Source: Hyphomicrobiaceae bacterium UBA7697
Lineage (GTDB): Bacteria; Pseudomonadota; Alphaproteobacteria; Rhizobiales; Methyloligellaceae
Direction of reading: 5' to 3'
Assembly (NCBI GenBank): GCA_002482645.1
Contig: DLGJ01000008.1
Span: forward strand, 496,001 to 560,000
Length of the DNA stretch: 64,000 nucleotides
The translations under genes were made by a program, and so were the position numbers. The notes under the pieces are model-generated. The model worked only from the letters and a program-made list of their open reading frames with translations. It made no database searches and was not told where the DNA came from. Each line of letters begins with the position of its first letter. Position 1 is the first letter of the stretch. Shown here piece by piece: positions 24,821 to 33,471 of this stretch.

Positions 24821-25756
24821 TCAGCGTCCGGTCACCGCATCGGGCCGCGGCGGCAGGGTCAACAGGTAAGCGGCGATGGCCTCGCGGTCCGGCGCCGGCA
24901 GCCGCGCCATGTTCTCCTGCACCGGCACCATGGATTCGCCCACCACGTCGAAATCCGGCGTCGATCCGGTCTCGAGGAAATACGCGATGTCCTCCTGGCT
25001 CCAGTCCGCCATGCCGTCGTCGCTCGGGGTAATGTTCGGCGCATCGCCCTTCCCTTCGGGGCTCCGCGCCCCGGCAAACGCTTGCGAGGCGACGATACCG
25101 CCGAGCGCGTTCCGGGGACTATGACACTCGGTGCAATGGCCGGGACCCATCACCAGATATCCGCCCCGGTTCACCGCGTCGCTCGCCTCGGGATCGGGGG
25201 TGAACGTCTTCCCGTCCACATAGAGGCGCTGAAACAAGCCGACTCCGCGGCGGATATTGTAGGGAAACTTGAGATCGTGCGCGGGCACGGTGCTTTGCAC
25301 CGGCGGCAGCGTGTCGAGATAGGCCTTGAGGTCGATAAGGTCCTCGAAACGCATGCGCTGATACGAGGTGTAGGGAAAGGACGGATAGAGATGCACGCCG
25401 CCGGGCCCGACGCCGCGCTTCATCGCGTTGACGAAGTCGAGGGTGGACCAGCCGCCGATTCCGCTCTCCTTGTCGGGTGAGATGTTGGGCACATGGAACG
25501 TGCCCACATCCGTCTTGAGGCAGCGCCCCCCGGCGAGCCGCGTCTCGTCCTCGACATCGAGACCGTCACAGTCCTTGACGGGCGCGGCATGGCACTCGGC
25601 GCAGCCGCCCGCGGTGAACATCATCTTTCCGTTCTCGAGGTCCGGCGTATGGTCCGGCAACGCGGCCGCCGAAATCGTCACCGGCATGGTGAGCAGGTAG
25701 AACGCGAGCCCGCCGGCGAGGATAAGCGCGACGGCACCCAGCAACAGTTTACGCAA
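24821..25756 (-). CDS. Diheme c-type cytochrome
   Basis: A 311-residue protein with an N-terminal hydrophobic segment (MRKLLLGAVALILAGGLAFY), either signal or anchor. It has two CXXCH heme sites: C52-C55-H56 (CAECH) and C208-C211-H212 (CTECH). Its layout resembles the cytochrome subunits of membrane dehydrogenases (alcohol or nicotinate type), which pass electrons to the respiratory chain from a periplasmic enzyme. No dehydrogenase partner is adjacent. Two extra cysteines (C63 and C79) fall in a loop after the first heme and could form a disulfide. It starts 33 bases after the GST stop, so both probably share a transcript. Heme attachment would depend on the Ccm system at 57.8-62 kb. Confidence 0.88.
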   Translation of the reverse strand: MRKLLLGAVALILAGGLAFYLLTMPVTISAAALPDHTPDLENGKMMFTAGGCAECHAAPVKDCDGLDVEDETRLAGGRCLKTDVGTFHVPNISPDKESGIGGWSTLDFVNAMKRGVGPGGVHLYPSFPYTSYQRMRFEDLIDLKAYLDTLPPVQSTVPAHDLKFPYNIRRGVGLFQRLYVDGKTFTPDPEASDAVNRGGYLVMGPGHCTECHSPRNALGGIVASQAFAGARSPEGKGDAPNITPSDDGMADWSQEDIAYFLETGSTPDFDVVGESMVPVQENMARLPAPDREAIAAYLLTLPPRPDAVTGR

Positions 25757-25789
25757 AAGCCCTCACCTCCCCCGTCGATCCCGCACCGC

Positions 25790-26419
25790 TCACGGCATGG
25801 GAATGGCGCGTCCCGTCCCGAGCACGTCCCATCCGCGTTGCACCGCCGGACGCGCGGCGATCGTCAGATACCAGCGCCGCACATTCGGATAGTCGTTCAT
25901 GTCGACCGGCTGGATCGGAAAACGCGAGATCCACGGCCAGATGGCAATATCGGCGATGGAATAGGCACCCGCCACATACTCTTCCTCGCCGAGCCGCGTA
26001 TCGAGCACGCGCCAGAGCCGCCGCGCCTCCTTCGTGTAACGTTCCTCGGCATAGGCACTCTTGCCGGGATTGTAGGCGACAAAGTGATGGACCTGACCGA
26101 GGAACGGTCCCGCGCCGCCCATCTGCCACATCAGCCACTCGAGGACGCGCCATTTGTCCGGCGAGTCCTCCGGCAGCAATTTTCCGGTCTTCTCGGCGAG
26201 ATAGAGAAGGATCGCGCCCGACTCCATCAAATGAAGACCGGTGTCCGTATCGACGATCGCGGGAATCTTGTTGTTCGGCGATATCTTCAGGAACGCAGGA
26301 TCGGACTGCTCGTCCTTCTCGATGTCGATGGGGTGGACGCGATAAGGCAGTTCCACCTCCTCCAGCATGATCGAGACCTTTTGCCCGTTCGGCGTCATCC
26401 AAGTGTAGAGATCGATCAT
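25790..26419 (-). CDS. Glutathione S-transferase, YfcG/Nu-class type
   Basis: Two-domain GST-fold protein of 209 residues. The N-terminal thioredoxin-like domain begins MIDLYTWMTPNGQKV, where TPNGQK is typical of the Nu-class/YfcG group, with KIPAIVD and LMESGAILLYLAEK forming the glutathione site. The helical C-terminal domain contains GAYSIADIAIWPW, the folding motif. YfcG-like enzymes show disulfide-bond oxidoreductase activity with glutathione. The precise substrate here is unknown. It is first in a likely two-gene unit with the diheme cytochrome, and divergent from the DUF1045 gene. Confidence 0.9.
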   Translation of the reverse strand: MIDLYTWMTPNGQKVSIMLEEVELPYRVHPIDIEKDEQSDPAFLKISPNNKIPAIVDTDTGLHLMESGAILLYLAEKTGKLLPEDSPDKWRVLEWLMWQMGGAGPFLGQVHHFVAYNPGKSAYAEERYTKEARRLWRVLDTRLGEEEYVAGAYSIADIAIWPWISRFPIQPVDMNDYPNVRRWYLTIAARPAVQRGWDVLGTGRAIPMP

Positions 26420-26626
26420 GCACTCCTCTTCCGTCTTCGATTCCCGTGCGCGTGCCCCTCGCTACCCAACGCAGGACGCCCCTATCAAGAACGATTCAAG
26501 CGATTCACCAAGTCTTCATCCCGCTGCCCCTCTATCGCCCGAAACCTGACGCCCCGAGGACACAGCGCCGGGTTAGCAAAGTTGCACGCACAGCACGACG
26601 AAGGCGAACGCGGAAGGGAGATTCGA

Positions 26627-27379
26627 ATGCGCGGCATCGTTCAACGCGAGGAGCACCACGAAACACGGCATCTGTCCAGCCAGCCGGGACGCGCACGCTT
26701 CGCGGTCTGCTTTATGCCGCGCCCGGGAAGTGCGCTTGCCACGTTCGGCCGGTCCTGGTTCGGGCGCGCCAATGACGGCGCCACGCTGCAGGCCTTTTCG
26801 GCGTCCGGCCAGAACGCGTTCCTCGATTCGGCCATCTCGCCGTTTCCCGATCGCTATCTCGGTCTGCACGCGCCGTTCGTTTTGCCATGCGCGTTGCGCC
26901 GCGAAGCAACGCTCGAGAAGGTGAGGACGCGCCTTGCGAACTTCGCCGGACGCCGCAAGAAGGTGGACTCCGGCCCCTTGACGCTGACGCGCGCGGGCCG
27001 CTCGCTCGTCTTGCGCCCGGCGGAACCGCGCCCGGAAATGAGCTGGCTCGCGCTCCAATGCTTCAACGCGTTCGAGTCGTTCGCCGCGAAGCCCGAGAAG
27101 ACCGACGACACGCATCCGCATTTGAGCGCCCACCAGAGGCTGCTGCTCAAGAGCTTCGGCCAGCCGAACGTGATGAGCGAATACCGCTTCTCGATCAGGC
27201 TGACCGGCCCGCTCAACCCGGCCCATCTCGATCGCGTGTCCGAAGCCTTGGCGCCTCTGGTCGCTGGCATCTGCGCCGAAGGCGTCTGCGTCGACGGACT
27301 ATCCTTGATCGCCGACCCAGGTTCCGAGGACGAAAACCCGGCCCTACGGCCGGTCGGGCGCTACGCGCTCGCCGGCTAA
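26627..27379 (+). CDS. DUF1045 protein with degenerate 2H motifs
   Basis: A 250-residue protein matching DUF1045, a family related to 2H phosphoesterases and often found in phosphonate (phn) operons. Family-like segments are RFAVCFMPRPGSALATFGRSW (residues 24-44) and RYLGLHAPFVLP. In typical members I recall motifs of the form FHATLK and FHMTLTG. Here the first His remains (H81 in LHAPF) but its Thr is Pro. The second reads YRFSIRLTG, with Ser189 in place of His. Catalysis by the usual two-His mechanism is therefore doubtful. No phn genes are nearby. The start follows GGAAGGGAG. Confidence 0.72.
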   Translation: MRGIVQREEHHETRHLSSQPGRARFAVCFMPRPGSALATFGRSWFGRANDGATLQAFSASGQNAFLDSAISPFPDRYLGLHAPFVLPCALRREATLEKVRTRLANFAGRRKKVDSGPLTLTRAGRSLVLRPAEPRPEMSWLALQCFNAFESFAAKPEKTDDTHPHLSAHQRLLLKSFGQPNVMSEYRFSIRLTGPLNPAHLDRVSEALAPLVAGICAEGVCVDGLSLIADPGSEDENPALRPVGRYALAG

Positions 27380-27508
27380 CGGACTGATTCAGCCAGTGAT
27401 TCGAGGCGGCCCGTCATCCGGCCGCCCGATTCGACTTGCGGACAATTAGCCTCAGTTTTGACACAGGTCTCCTCCACGGTCTCGACGCTGGGGACACAGG
27501 GGGTTTCA

Positions 27509-27688
27509 ATGCCAAATTACGCGGAAATCCTGGCATTTTTGGCCGAAAATCCGCCGCAACTCGAATCCGAGTGCGAGCTTCACGCGTCGCTGCTGGAGTT
27601 GCTGGCACGATGCCTGCGCAACGAGCAAGTGGCGACCGACGACGACTTCGCCGATTTCGGGGAAATCACGGGAATTACCGTCAACTAG
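27509..27688 (+). CDS. Small hypothetical protein
   Basis: A 59-residue acidic, soluble frame (MPNYAEILAFLAENPPQL...) with a helix-rich middle (LHASLLELLARCLRNEQ) and an acidic end (DDDFADFGEI). It starts after a G-rich sequence that could serve as ribosome-binding site, and its codon use looks bacterial. No family recognised. It lies alone between the DUF1045 gene and the 2OG oxygenase gene. Confidence 0.42.
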   Translation: MPNYAEILAFLAENPPQLESECELHASLLELLARCLRNEQVATDDDFADFGEITGITVN

Positions 27689-27911
27689 CGGACATTGGCG
27701 GCGCGGCGCGCTCTCGAAGCATGCGCCTGCACGGCCCAGAAGTGAATTTTTGCCTGGACTTGAGCCGTATCAACATCCAAACGCTCGTCGTATCTAAGGG
27801 TGCCGTTTGCACCCACGGGCTTCGGGGTGCTATCTGATCGGTTGGATGGGAATGCCTGGGCGCTGGAAGAACCAGCAAATTTGCATCCATTCTAAGGAGT
27901 TTACGGACATC

Positions 27912-28610
27912 ATGAGGGAAAGCGCGGCCTTGAAGCAGCCAGATGCCGGGGCGAAGAGCACGGCGGACGACGTTATCCGCATATTCGCCGAGAGCATCGC
28001 CAATGGCGATCGCACCGACCTGCCCTATCCGCATTGGGTTCTGCGGAACTGCCTCCCCGACGACGCCATCGAGGACATTATGGCCCTCCCCTTCCCCGCG
28101 CCCTCGCTCGATGGCGTTTCGGGCAAGCGGGAATTGCACAACAACACACGCAGATATTTCGACGTCGAGAACCAAGCGGCCTTCCCGGTCGTGAAGGCCG
28201 TCTCCGATGCGTTTCAAGACACGCGCGTCACGGACATGATCTCGAAGGCGTTCGGCACCGATCTCAGCGGCACCTATCTTCGCATCGAGTTCGCGCAGGA
28301 TACCGACGGGTTTTGGCTCGAGCCCCATACCGACTTGGGCGTCAAGTCCTTCACGATGCTCCTCTACCTTTCCGACGAAGAGGGCCACGAAGATCTCGGG
28401 ACGGACGTCTACGACACCGACAAGAAGCATGTGAAGCGCTCGCCGTTCGAACCGAACCTCGCCTTTATCTTCGTCCCGTCGGACATCACCTATCACGGGT
28501 TCGAGGGACGCCCGATCAAGGGCGTGCGCAAGTCGCTGATCATCAACTACGTCACGGACGAATGGCGCGCCCGCGAACAACTCGCCTTTCCGGAGGCGCC
28601 GATCGCTTAG
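27912..28610 (+). CDS. 2OG-Fe(II) oxygenase family protein
   Basis: A protein of about 232 residues with the double-stranded beta-helix oxygenase signature. The iron ligands are in LEPHTDLGVKSFTMLLYL (HxD) and in DITYHGFEG (distal His), and the 2-oxoglutarate-binding Arg is in GVRKSLIINYV. Such enzymes hydroxylate proteins or small molecules using O2 and 2-oxoglutarate. The substrate is unknown. The start shown lies 13 bases after AAGGAG. Earlier in-frame starts exist (ATG at 27846 and others) without homology upstream. No biosynthetic or methyltransferase partner is adjacent. Confidence 0.82.
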   Translation: MRESAALKQPDAGAKSTADDVIRIFAESIANGDRTDLPYPHWVLRNCLPDDAIEDIMALPFPAPSLDGVSGKRELHNNTRRYFDVENQAAFPVVKAVSDAFQDTRVTDMISKAFGTDLSGTYLRIEFAQDTDGFWLEPHTDLGVKSFTMLLYLSDEEGHEDLGTDVYDTDKKHVKRSPFEPNLAFIFVPSDITYHGFEGRPIKGVRKSLIINYVTDEWRAREQLAFPEAPIA

Positions 28611-28719
28611 GACGGTTGCCTGCAAGGTAATGTGATTGCGAATGGCCGGGCCCGTCCCGGCCATTTCCTTTATCGTCGCCGGAAACGCGTTCCGGAGAGA
28701 AAGAGGACGGGGCCACCCT

Positions 28720-29601
28720 ATGAGCAAAGTCGCTTGGATCGGGTTGGGTGTCATGGGCTATCCGATGGCCGGACACCTGAAGGCAAGCGGACACGACGTG
28801 ACCGTGTTCAACCGCACACGGGCGAAGGCCGAACGCTGGACCGCCGAACATGGCGGCACGATCGCCGCGACGCCCGCCGCGGCCGCGAAGGACGCCGAAT
28901 TCGTGTTCGCCTGCGTCGGCAACGACAACGACCTGCGCGAGGTGACGCTCGGGCCGGACGGACTGTTTCAGGCGCTGGAGCCGGGGGCGGTCTTCGTCGA
29001 CCACACCACCGCGTCGGCGGAGATCGCGCGCGCGCTCTACGAAGCCGCCAAGCAAAGGAGCGCCGGCGCGCTCGATGCGCCCGTCTCGGGCGGACAGTCC
29101 GGAGCCGAAACCGGCACGCTCACCGTGATGATCGGCGGCGACGAAACGGACTTCGCCAAAGCCAAGCCGGCGATGGACTCCTACGCGAAGGCCGTAAACC
29201 TCATCGGCCCCGCCGGATCGGGCCAACTCACCAAGACGGTCAACCAGATCTGTATCGCGGGGATCGTCCAGGGGCTCGCCGAAGCGCTGCATTTCGGCAT
29301 GCGCGCCGGCCTAGACATGGAAAAGGTGGTCGCAACCGTCTCCAAGGGCGCGGCTCAGTCCTGGCAGATGGACAACCGCTGGCAGACCATGATCGAAGGC
29401 AAGTTCGATTACGGCTTCGCCGTGGACTGGATGCGCAAGGACTTGGCCATCTGCTTCGACGAAGCACGCCGCAATGGCGCGAGCCTGCCCCTCACCGCGC
29501 TCGTCGATCAGTTCTACGCCGACGTTCAGAAGATGGGCGGGCGGCGTTGGGACACGTCGAGCCTGATCGCGCGGCTGGAGCGCCGCGATCCGAAATCTTG
29601 A
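28720..29601 (+). CDS. NAD(P)-dependent oxidoreductase, HIBADH family
   Basis: Beta-hydroxyacid dehydrogenase of 293 residues. The nucleotide motif is IGLGVMGYPMAGHL near the N-terminus, with an Asn-Arg-Thr after the second strand (TVFNRT) that favours NADPH. FVDHTTAS, the substrate motif DAPVSGGQSGAETG, and the catalytic-lysine region GSGQLTKTVNQIC follow. Members include 3-hydroxyisobutyrate, tartronate-semialdehyde and succinate-semialdehyde (glyoxylate) reductases. The Asn-Arg-Thr motif leans towards the reductase branch. The real start is the Met of MSKVAWIG. A frame extension of 28 codons upstream has no homology. Confidence 0.88.
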   Translation: MSKVAWIGLGVMGYPMAGHLKASGHDVTVFNRTRAKAERWTAEHGGTIAATPAAAAKDAEFVFACVGNDNDLREVTLGPDGLFQALEPGAVFVDHTTASAEIARALYEAAKQRSAGALDAPVSGGQSGAETGTLTVMIGGDETDFAKAKPAMDSYAKAVNLIGPAGSGQLTKTVNQICIAGIVQGLAEALHFGMRAGLDMEKVVATVSKGAAQSWQMDNRWQTMIEGKFDYGFAVDWMRKDLAICFDEARRNGASLPLTALVDQFYADVQKMGGRRWDTSSLIARLERRDPKS

Positions 29602-29607
29602 CAATCC

Positions 29608-30096
29608 CTAGATGGACTTCTCCTCCGCCGCGTAGCCGAGCGGCAGGGCCGTGGTGAACTTGATCTGCTCCATGGCGAAGGCCGAGCTGACGTCGGACAG
29701 TTCGATCTTGGAAATCAGCCGCTTGTAGAACGCATCGTAGCGCTCGATGTCCGGCACCACGACGCGCAGCAAATAATCCACCTGCCCGCTCATGCGGTAG
29801 AACTCCACCACCTCGGGAAAATCCGCGAGCGCGGCGTGGAAACGCTCGAGCCATTCCTTGGTGTGGTTGCTGGTCGTGATCGACACGAACACGGTGACGC
29901 CGACATTGACCTTTTTCGGGTCCAGCAGCGCCACGCGATGCTCGATCACGCCTTGCTCTTCGAGCTTCTGAATGCGCCGCCAGCACGGGGTCGTGGACAG
30001 GCCGATGCGCTTGCCGATCTCCGCGACCGGCAAGGTGCAGTCCTCCTGCAAGATTTCCAGGATCTTCCGGTCCATGCGATCCAGCATCGGCGCCAT
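29608..30096 (-). CDS. Lrp/AsnC family transcriptional regulator
   Basis: A 162-residue regulator with an N-terminal helix-turn-helix (DRMDRKILEILQED, then IGKRIGLSTTPCWRRIQKLEEQGVI). The C-terminal RAM/AsnC effector domain contains VVEFYRMSGQVDYLLRVVVPDIERYDAF. The STTPCWRRIQKLE recognition helix is common in alphaproteobacterial members responding to amino acids. The ligand is unknown. It converges with the HIBADH-type gene, with 6 bases between the stops. Confidence 0.9.
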   Translation of the reverse strand: MAPMLDRMDRKILEILQEDCTLPVAEIGKRIGLSTTPCWRRIQKLEEQGVIEHRVALLDPKKVNVGVTVFVSITTSNHTKEWLERFHAALADFPEVVEFYRMSGQVDYLLRVVVPDIERYDAFYKRLISKIELSDVSSAFAMEQIKFTTALPLGYAAEEKSI

Positions 30097-30153
30097 CCGA
30101 AAAATTATGCGAACGATTTCAAGAAAAATAAGAACGATATTCTATAAGTCGAT

Positions 30154-30819
30154 TTATCCGGCGCGCCAAGTAGATTTATTTTCCATACGTCGCACGCGGA
30201 CTTCCAGAACGCCTCGGACGTGGCGGCGGAGCACCGGCAGCAGCTCGTCTTCGAACCACGGGTTCTTCTTCAGCCAGGCATTGTTGCGCCAGGACGGGTG
30301 CGGCAGCGGGAAGACCCGTGGGCGCCGCCCGGCATCGACATGCGCGCGCCACCCCAGCATCGTCTCCTGCAAGGTCTTGCCCCGCGCCGCGCCCAGATGG
30401 AACGCATGGGCGTAGGCCCCGACCGCGAGGATCAGTTCCACCTTGGGCAGCGCCGCGAACAGGCCGCGGTGCCACCGTTCGGCGCATTCGCGCCTCGGCG
30501 GGAGATCGCCGCCTTTCGCATCGTGCCCCGGAAAGCAAAATCCCATCGGCACGATGGCCACGCGGCGATCGTCGTAGAATTCCTGCGGCGTCACGCCCAT
30601 CCAGTCCCGCAAACGGTCCCCGGACGGATCGGTAAAGGGCGTTCCCGATTGGTGCACGCGCGTTCCCGGCGCCTGCCCGCAAACGGCAAGTCGCGCCGTC
30701 GCGCTCGCGCGCAGCACCGGGCGCGGCTCGTGCGGCAAAGCTTTGCCGCGCGGGTCTTCCACGCACAGACGGCAACGCCGGATCGCGGTCAAAATGGCGT
30801 CGAGCTCCGGCATCCGCAT
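30154..30819 (-). CDS. Uracil-DNA glycosylase superfamily protein
   Basis: A 221-residue protein with the UDG fold pattern. Motif A is VCGQAPGTRVHQSGTPFTD (near residue 46), then SGDRLRDWMG, and the C-terminal motif is LPHPSWRNN with the catalytic-site His. An N-terminal CRLC pair resembles part of the iron-sulfur ligands of family 4/5 UDGs, but a full four-Cys set is not clear. Activity on uracil in DNA is plausible and unproven. Start choice between two Met codons two residues apart is open. It is downstream of the MBL gene on the same strand. Confidence 0.78.
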   Translation of the reverse strand: MRMPELDAILTAIRRCRLCVEDPRGKALPHEPRPVLRASATARLAVCGQAPGTRVHQSGTPFTDPSGDRLRDWMGVTPQEFYDDRRVAIVPMGFCFPGHDAKGGDLPPRRECAERWHRGLFAALPKVELILAVGAYAHAFHLGAARGKTLQETMLGWRAHVDAGRRPRVFPLPHPSWRNNAWLKKNPWFEDELLPVLRRHVRGVLEVRVRRMENKSTWRAG

Positions 30820-30852
30820 CCAAGGGGCTTGGCCGCCAAAGGACGGCTCCGG

Positions 30853-31596
30853 TCAAAGATCTATGACGCGCCCATCTTCGGCAAGTTCGAAGCGCGCAGG
30901 ATCGACCTTGTCGCGCACCGCAAGCATTTCCTCGCCCAAATGGGTCAGCAATACGCGCTTTGCACGCAGGCGGTCGTAGTTGGCGTCGATGGTCTTGTAA
31001 TCCAGATGCATCGGCATCGTGACGTCGTATTGAAAACACTCGCTGATGAAGAGGTCCGCATCGCGCGCGACCTCGGTCAGGACGTCGACCCAGCCGGTAT
31101 CGCCCGTGAAGGACACGACCTTACCGTCGATATGGAATCTCAGTGCATAGGGCGGCGCGTTCGACGGATGATGCACCTCGAACGGCGTGACCGTGACACC
31201 GTTCACCTCGAGCTCCGACCGCGGCGTGTATTCCAGGAACACAAGTTCGAAGTTCAGTTCGCCGTTCAGCGTGCCCGGATAGAGCGCCTCCGTGAGCGTC
31301 AAGAAGCGCTCTTCGACGCCTTGGGGCCCGGCGATGACCAGCGGCCGCGTGCGGCAGCCCACATATTTCGCATGGATCAAAAGCCAGGGCAGGCCTGCGA
31401 AATGGTCCCCATGCAGGTGCGACAGGAATACCGTGTCGATATCGCAGGGCGGCAGCCCCAGCCGGTTGAGCCCCACCAAAGCCGTCGCGCCGCAATCGAT
31501 CAGGAATGTCGACGTTTCCGATTTCACGAAGAATGACGTCTGCAAACGGCCGCCCGACCCGAATGCATCGCCGCACCCGACCACGGTCAGTTGCAT
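30853..31596 (-). CDS. MBL-fold metallo-hydrolase (RNase Z-like)
   Basis: A 247-residue protein of the metallo-beta-lactamase fold. The dinuclear metal site is SHLHGDHFAGLP near residue 60, with a bridging Asp in VSFTGDTGW and a late His in LLTHLGEEM. The arrangement resembles RNase Z/ElaC and related phosphodiesterases, but the exosite arm of true RNase Z is not evident. Function is unassigned. It lies 33 bases upstream of the UDG-family gene, so the two are probably co-transcribed. Confidence 0.88.
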   Translation of the reverse strand: MQLTVVGCGDAFGSGGRLQTSFFVKSETSTFLIDCGATALVGLNRLGLPPCDIDTVFLSHLHGDHFAGLPWLLIHAKYVGCRTRPLVIAGPQGVEERFLTLTEALYPGTLNGELNFELVFLEYTPRSELEVNGVTVTPFEVHHPSNAPPYALRFHIDGKVVSFTGDTGWVDVLTEVARDADLFISECFQYDVTMPMHLDYKTIDANYDRLRAKRVLLTHLGEEMLAVRDKVDPARFELAEDGRVIDL

Positions 31597-31830
31597 GGCT
31601 TTTCCATTTCGCTTCCCCCCTCGCCCAGTTCCCGAGCATTGGTTTCATGTGGTTTCTCGATTCCCCACGTCAAGACTGGTCTCAGCCCGGAGCGTGAGTA
31701 AACGCCTCATTAGGGTTTTCCTTCGATACTTCTTGTTAAGCCTAAATCGGGGAACGGGTGGATTGGCGTCTCACGCCCCTTGTTCCAGGGCTTTTGTGTG
31801 TCCGAGGTCAGGGTGTGAGTTCCAGAAGAA

Positions 31831-33381
31831 ATGTTCAGTGGCGCGTCAACCGAAGCCCCGGCGGCCGGTTCGAAATCGGCGAACAGCCAGAAACGGCGCG
31901 CGTTCCGTAGCGTCCAGGAAGCGCGCGAGAAGCTTTCCTACAAATCCGCCGGGAAGCCGGAGTTCGACTACGAACTCCTGATGATGTTCGTCAAGAACGA
32001 GCTGTCCGCCGCCATTACCACGCCGCTTCTTGCCGTCGTTGTGGCCGTCGGAGCGATGTTCTGGTCGTCTCCGCGCGAACTGCTGCTGTGGCTCGGCTGC
32101 GTCTTCGTCACAAAAGGCATTCTGGTCGGGATTTGCCGCCAGTTCTCCAAACAGCCGCGAGACGAGGTCAATGTCCCCGCCTGGCAAGCCAAGATCACGG
32201 CCGCGGAATTTCTCTACGGCGTAACCTGGGCCACCGTCGCCTTCGTTAGTCCGGTGACGGAGGATGTGGCCGGCTATACGTTCATCTTCGCGGCGCTGCT
32301 CGTCGTCGTTTCGATGCGCATGCTGTTCGCATCGACGGTCATGCCGATCGTGTATGCGGGCACGCTGCCGATGACCGGAGCGATCGTCATCCGCTTCGCT
32401 CTCCTCGACGATCCGTTCTACTGGGCCTTGGCGGCGATGGCGGCCGCCGTGCACCTCTATTTCATTTGGCTGATGAGCGGCTTCAACAGCACCGTCACTT
32501 CCATGCTCGAATTCCGCGCGGAAAAGGATGCTCTCATTGGCGAACTCGAACAATCCAAGGCGATTTCGGACGAGGCGCGATTGCGCGCCGAGGAAGCGAA
32601 TCTGGCCAAGTCGCGCTTCCTGGCGACGATGAGTCACGAACTGCGCACGCCGCTGAACGCCATCCTTGGATTCTCCGAGATCATGCGGGACGAGGCGTTC
32701 GGTCCGCATGCCAATCCAACGTACAAGGAATATGCTGGCGACATTCACGAGAGCGGCCAGCATCTCCTGACCCTGATCGACGAGATCCTCGACATCAGCC
32801 GGATCGAGGCGGGGCGCTACGAACTTCACGAGACGCCGGTCTCGATCGCGGAAATCGCCGACGAATGCCATCGCCTCATGCGCGTCCGCGCCGAAAATAA
32901 AGGCCTCAAGATCGTGCAGGACTTCGAGGACAACCTGCCCCAGGCCTGGGCGGACGAACGCGCCTTGCGGCAGATCTGCCTCAATCTCCTGTCCAACGCC
33001 ATCAAGTTCACGCCGCCGAAGGGCACCGTCACGCTCAAGGTCGCGCAGACGGAGAACGGCGGCCTCTCCATGAGCGTCAAGGACACGGGGCCCGGTATCC
33101 CCGACGACGAGATCCCCCGAGTCCTCCGGAGCTTCGGACAAGGCTCGCTCGCCCACCAAACGGCCGAAGGCGGCACCGGCCTCGGCCTGCCGATCACCAA
33201 GGGGCTGATCGAACTGCATCACGGCAAGTTCGAGTTGAAGAGCAAGTTGCGCTACGGCACCGAAGTGACCGTCTCCCTGCCTCCAAGCCGCATCATGCAG
33301 ACTCTTCCGCGGGTCGCCGAGCCGGGCGAGCCCGTGCCGGAAGAGACCCCGAAGACCGAACCTCGGAAGCGCGCGAGCTGA
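31831..33381 (+). CDS. Membrane sensor histidine kinase
   Basis: A 516-residue kinase with several N-terminal hydrophobic helices (about residues 60-215), a short coiled linker (EKDALIGELEQSKAISDEARLRAEEAN), and HisKA with the phospho-acceptor H269 in ATMSHELRTPLNAILGFSE. The HATPase domain contains NLLSNAIKFTPPKG (N box), DTGPGIPD (G1) and GTGLGLPITKGL (G2). It resembles the PleC/PdhS-like group of alphaproteobacterial kinases. No response regulator is adjacent, so it is an orphan whose partner is unknown (DivK-type regulators are typical for the group). It precedes the DUF1289-protease genes on the same strand, 90 bases away. Confidence 0.88.
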   Translation: MFSGASTEAPAAGSKSANSQKRRAFRSVQEAREKLSYKSAGKPEFDYELLMMFVKNELSAAITTPLLAVVVAVGAMFWSSPRELLLWLGCVFVTKGILVGICRQFSKQPRDEVNVPAWQAKITAAEFLYGVTWATVAFVSPVTEDVAGYTFIFAALLVVVSMRMLFASTVMPIVYAGTLPMTGAIVIRFALLDDPFYWALAAMAAAVHLYFIWLMSGFNSTVTSMLEFRAEKDALIGELEQSKAISDEARLRAEEANLAKSRFLATMSHELRTPLNAILGFSEIMRDEAFGPHANPTYKEYAGDIHESGQHLLTLIDEILDISRIEAGRYELHETPVSIAEIADECHRLMRVRAENKGLKIVQDFEDNLPQAWADERALRQICLNLLSNAIKFTPPKGTVTLKVAQTENGGLSMSVKDTGPGIPDDEIPRVLRSFGQGSLAHQTAEGGTGLGLPITKGLIELHHGKFELKSKLRYGTEVTVSLPPSRIMQTLPRVAEPGEPVPEETPKTEPRKRAS

Positions 33382-33471
33382 CGGTCACGCGGCGCAAAGG
33401 GCCGCACCGATTGCCCCGCCTCCTCGCAGCGACTACATACAGGGTTCGGCCCCCGAACTGGCGAGGATTGC

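Noticed and set aside
27809..27830. GCACCC/GGGTGC hairpin upstream of the 2OG oxygenase as a riboswitch
   Set aside because: A single 6-bp stem with a 10-base loop, without conserved riboswitch elements, cannot support that call.
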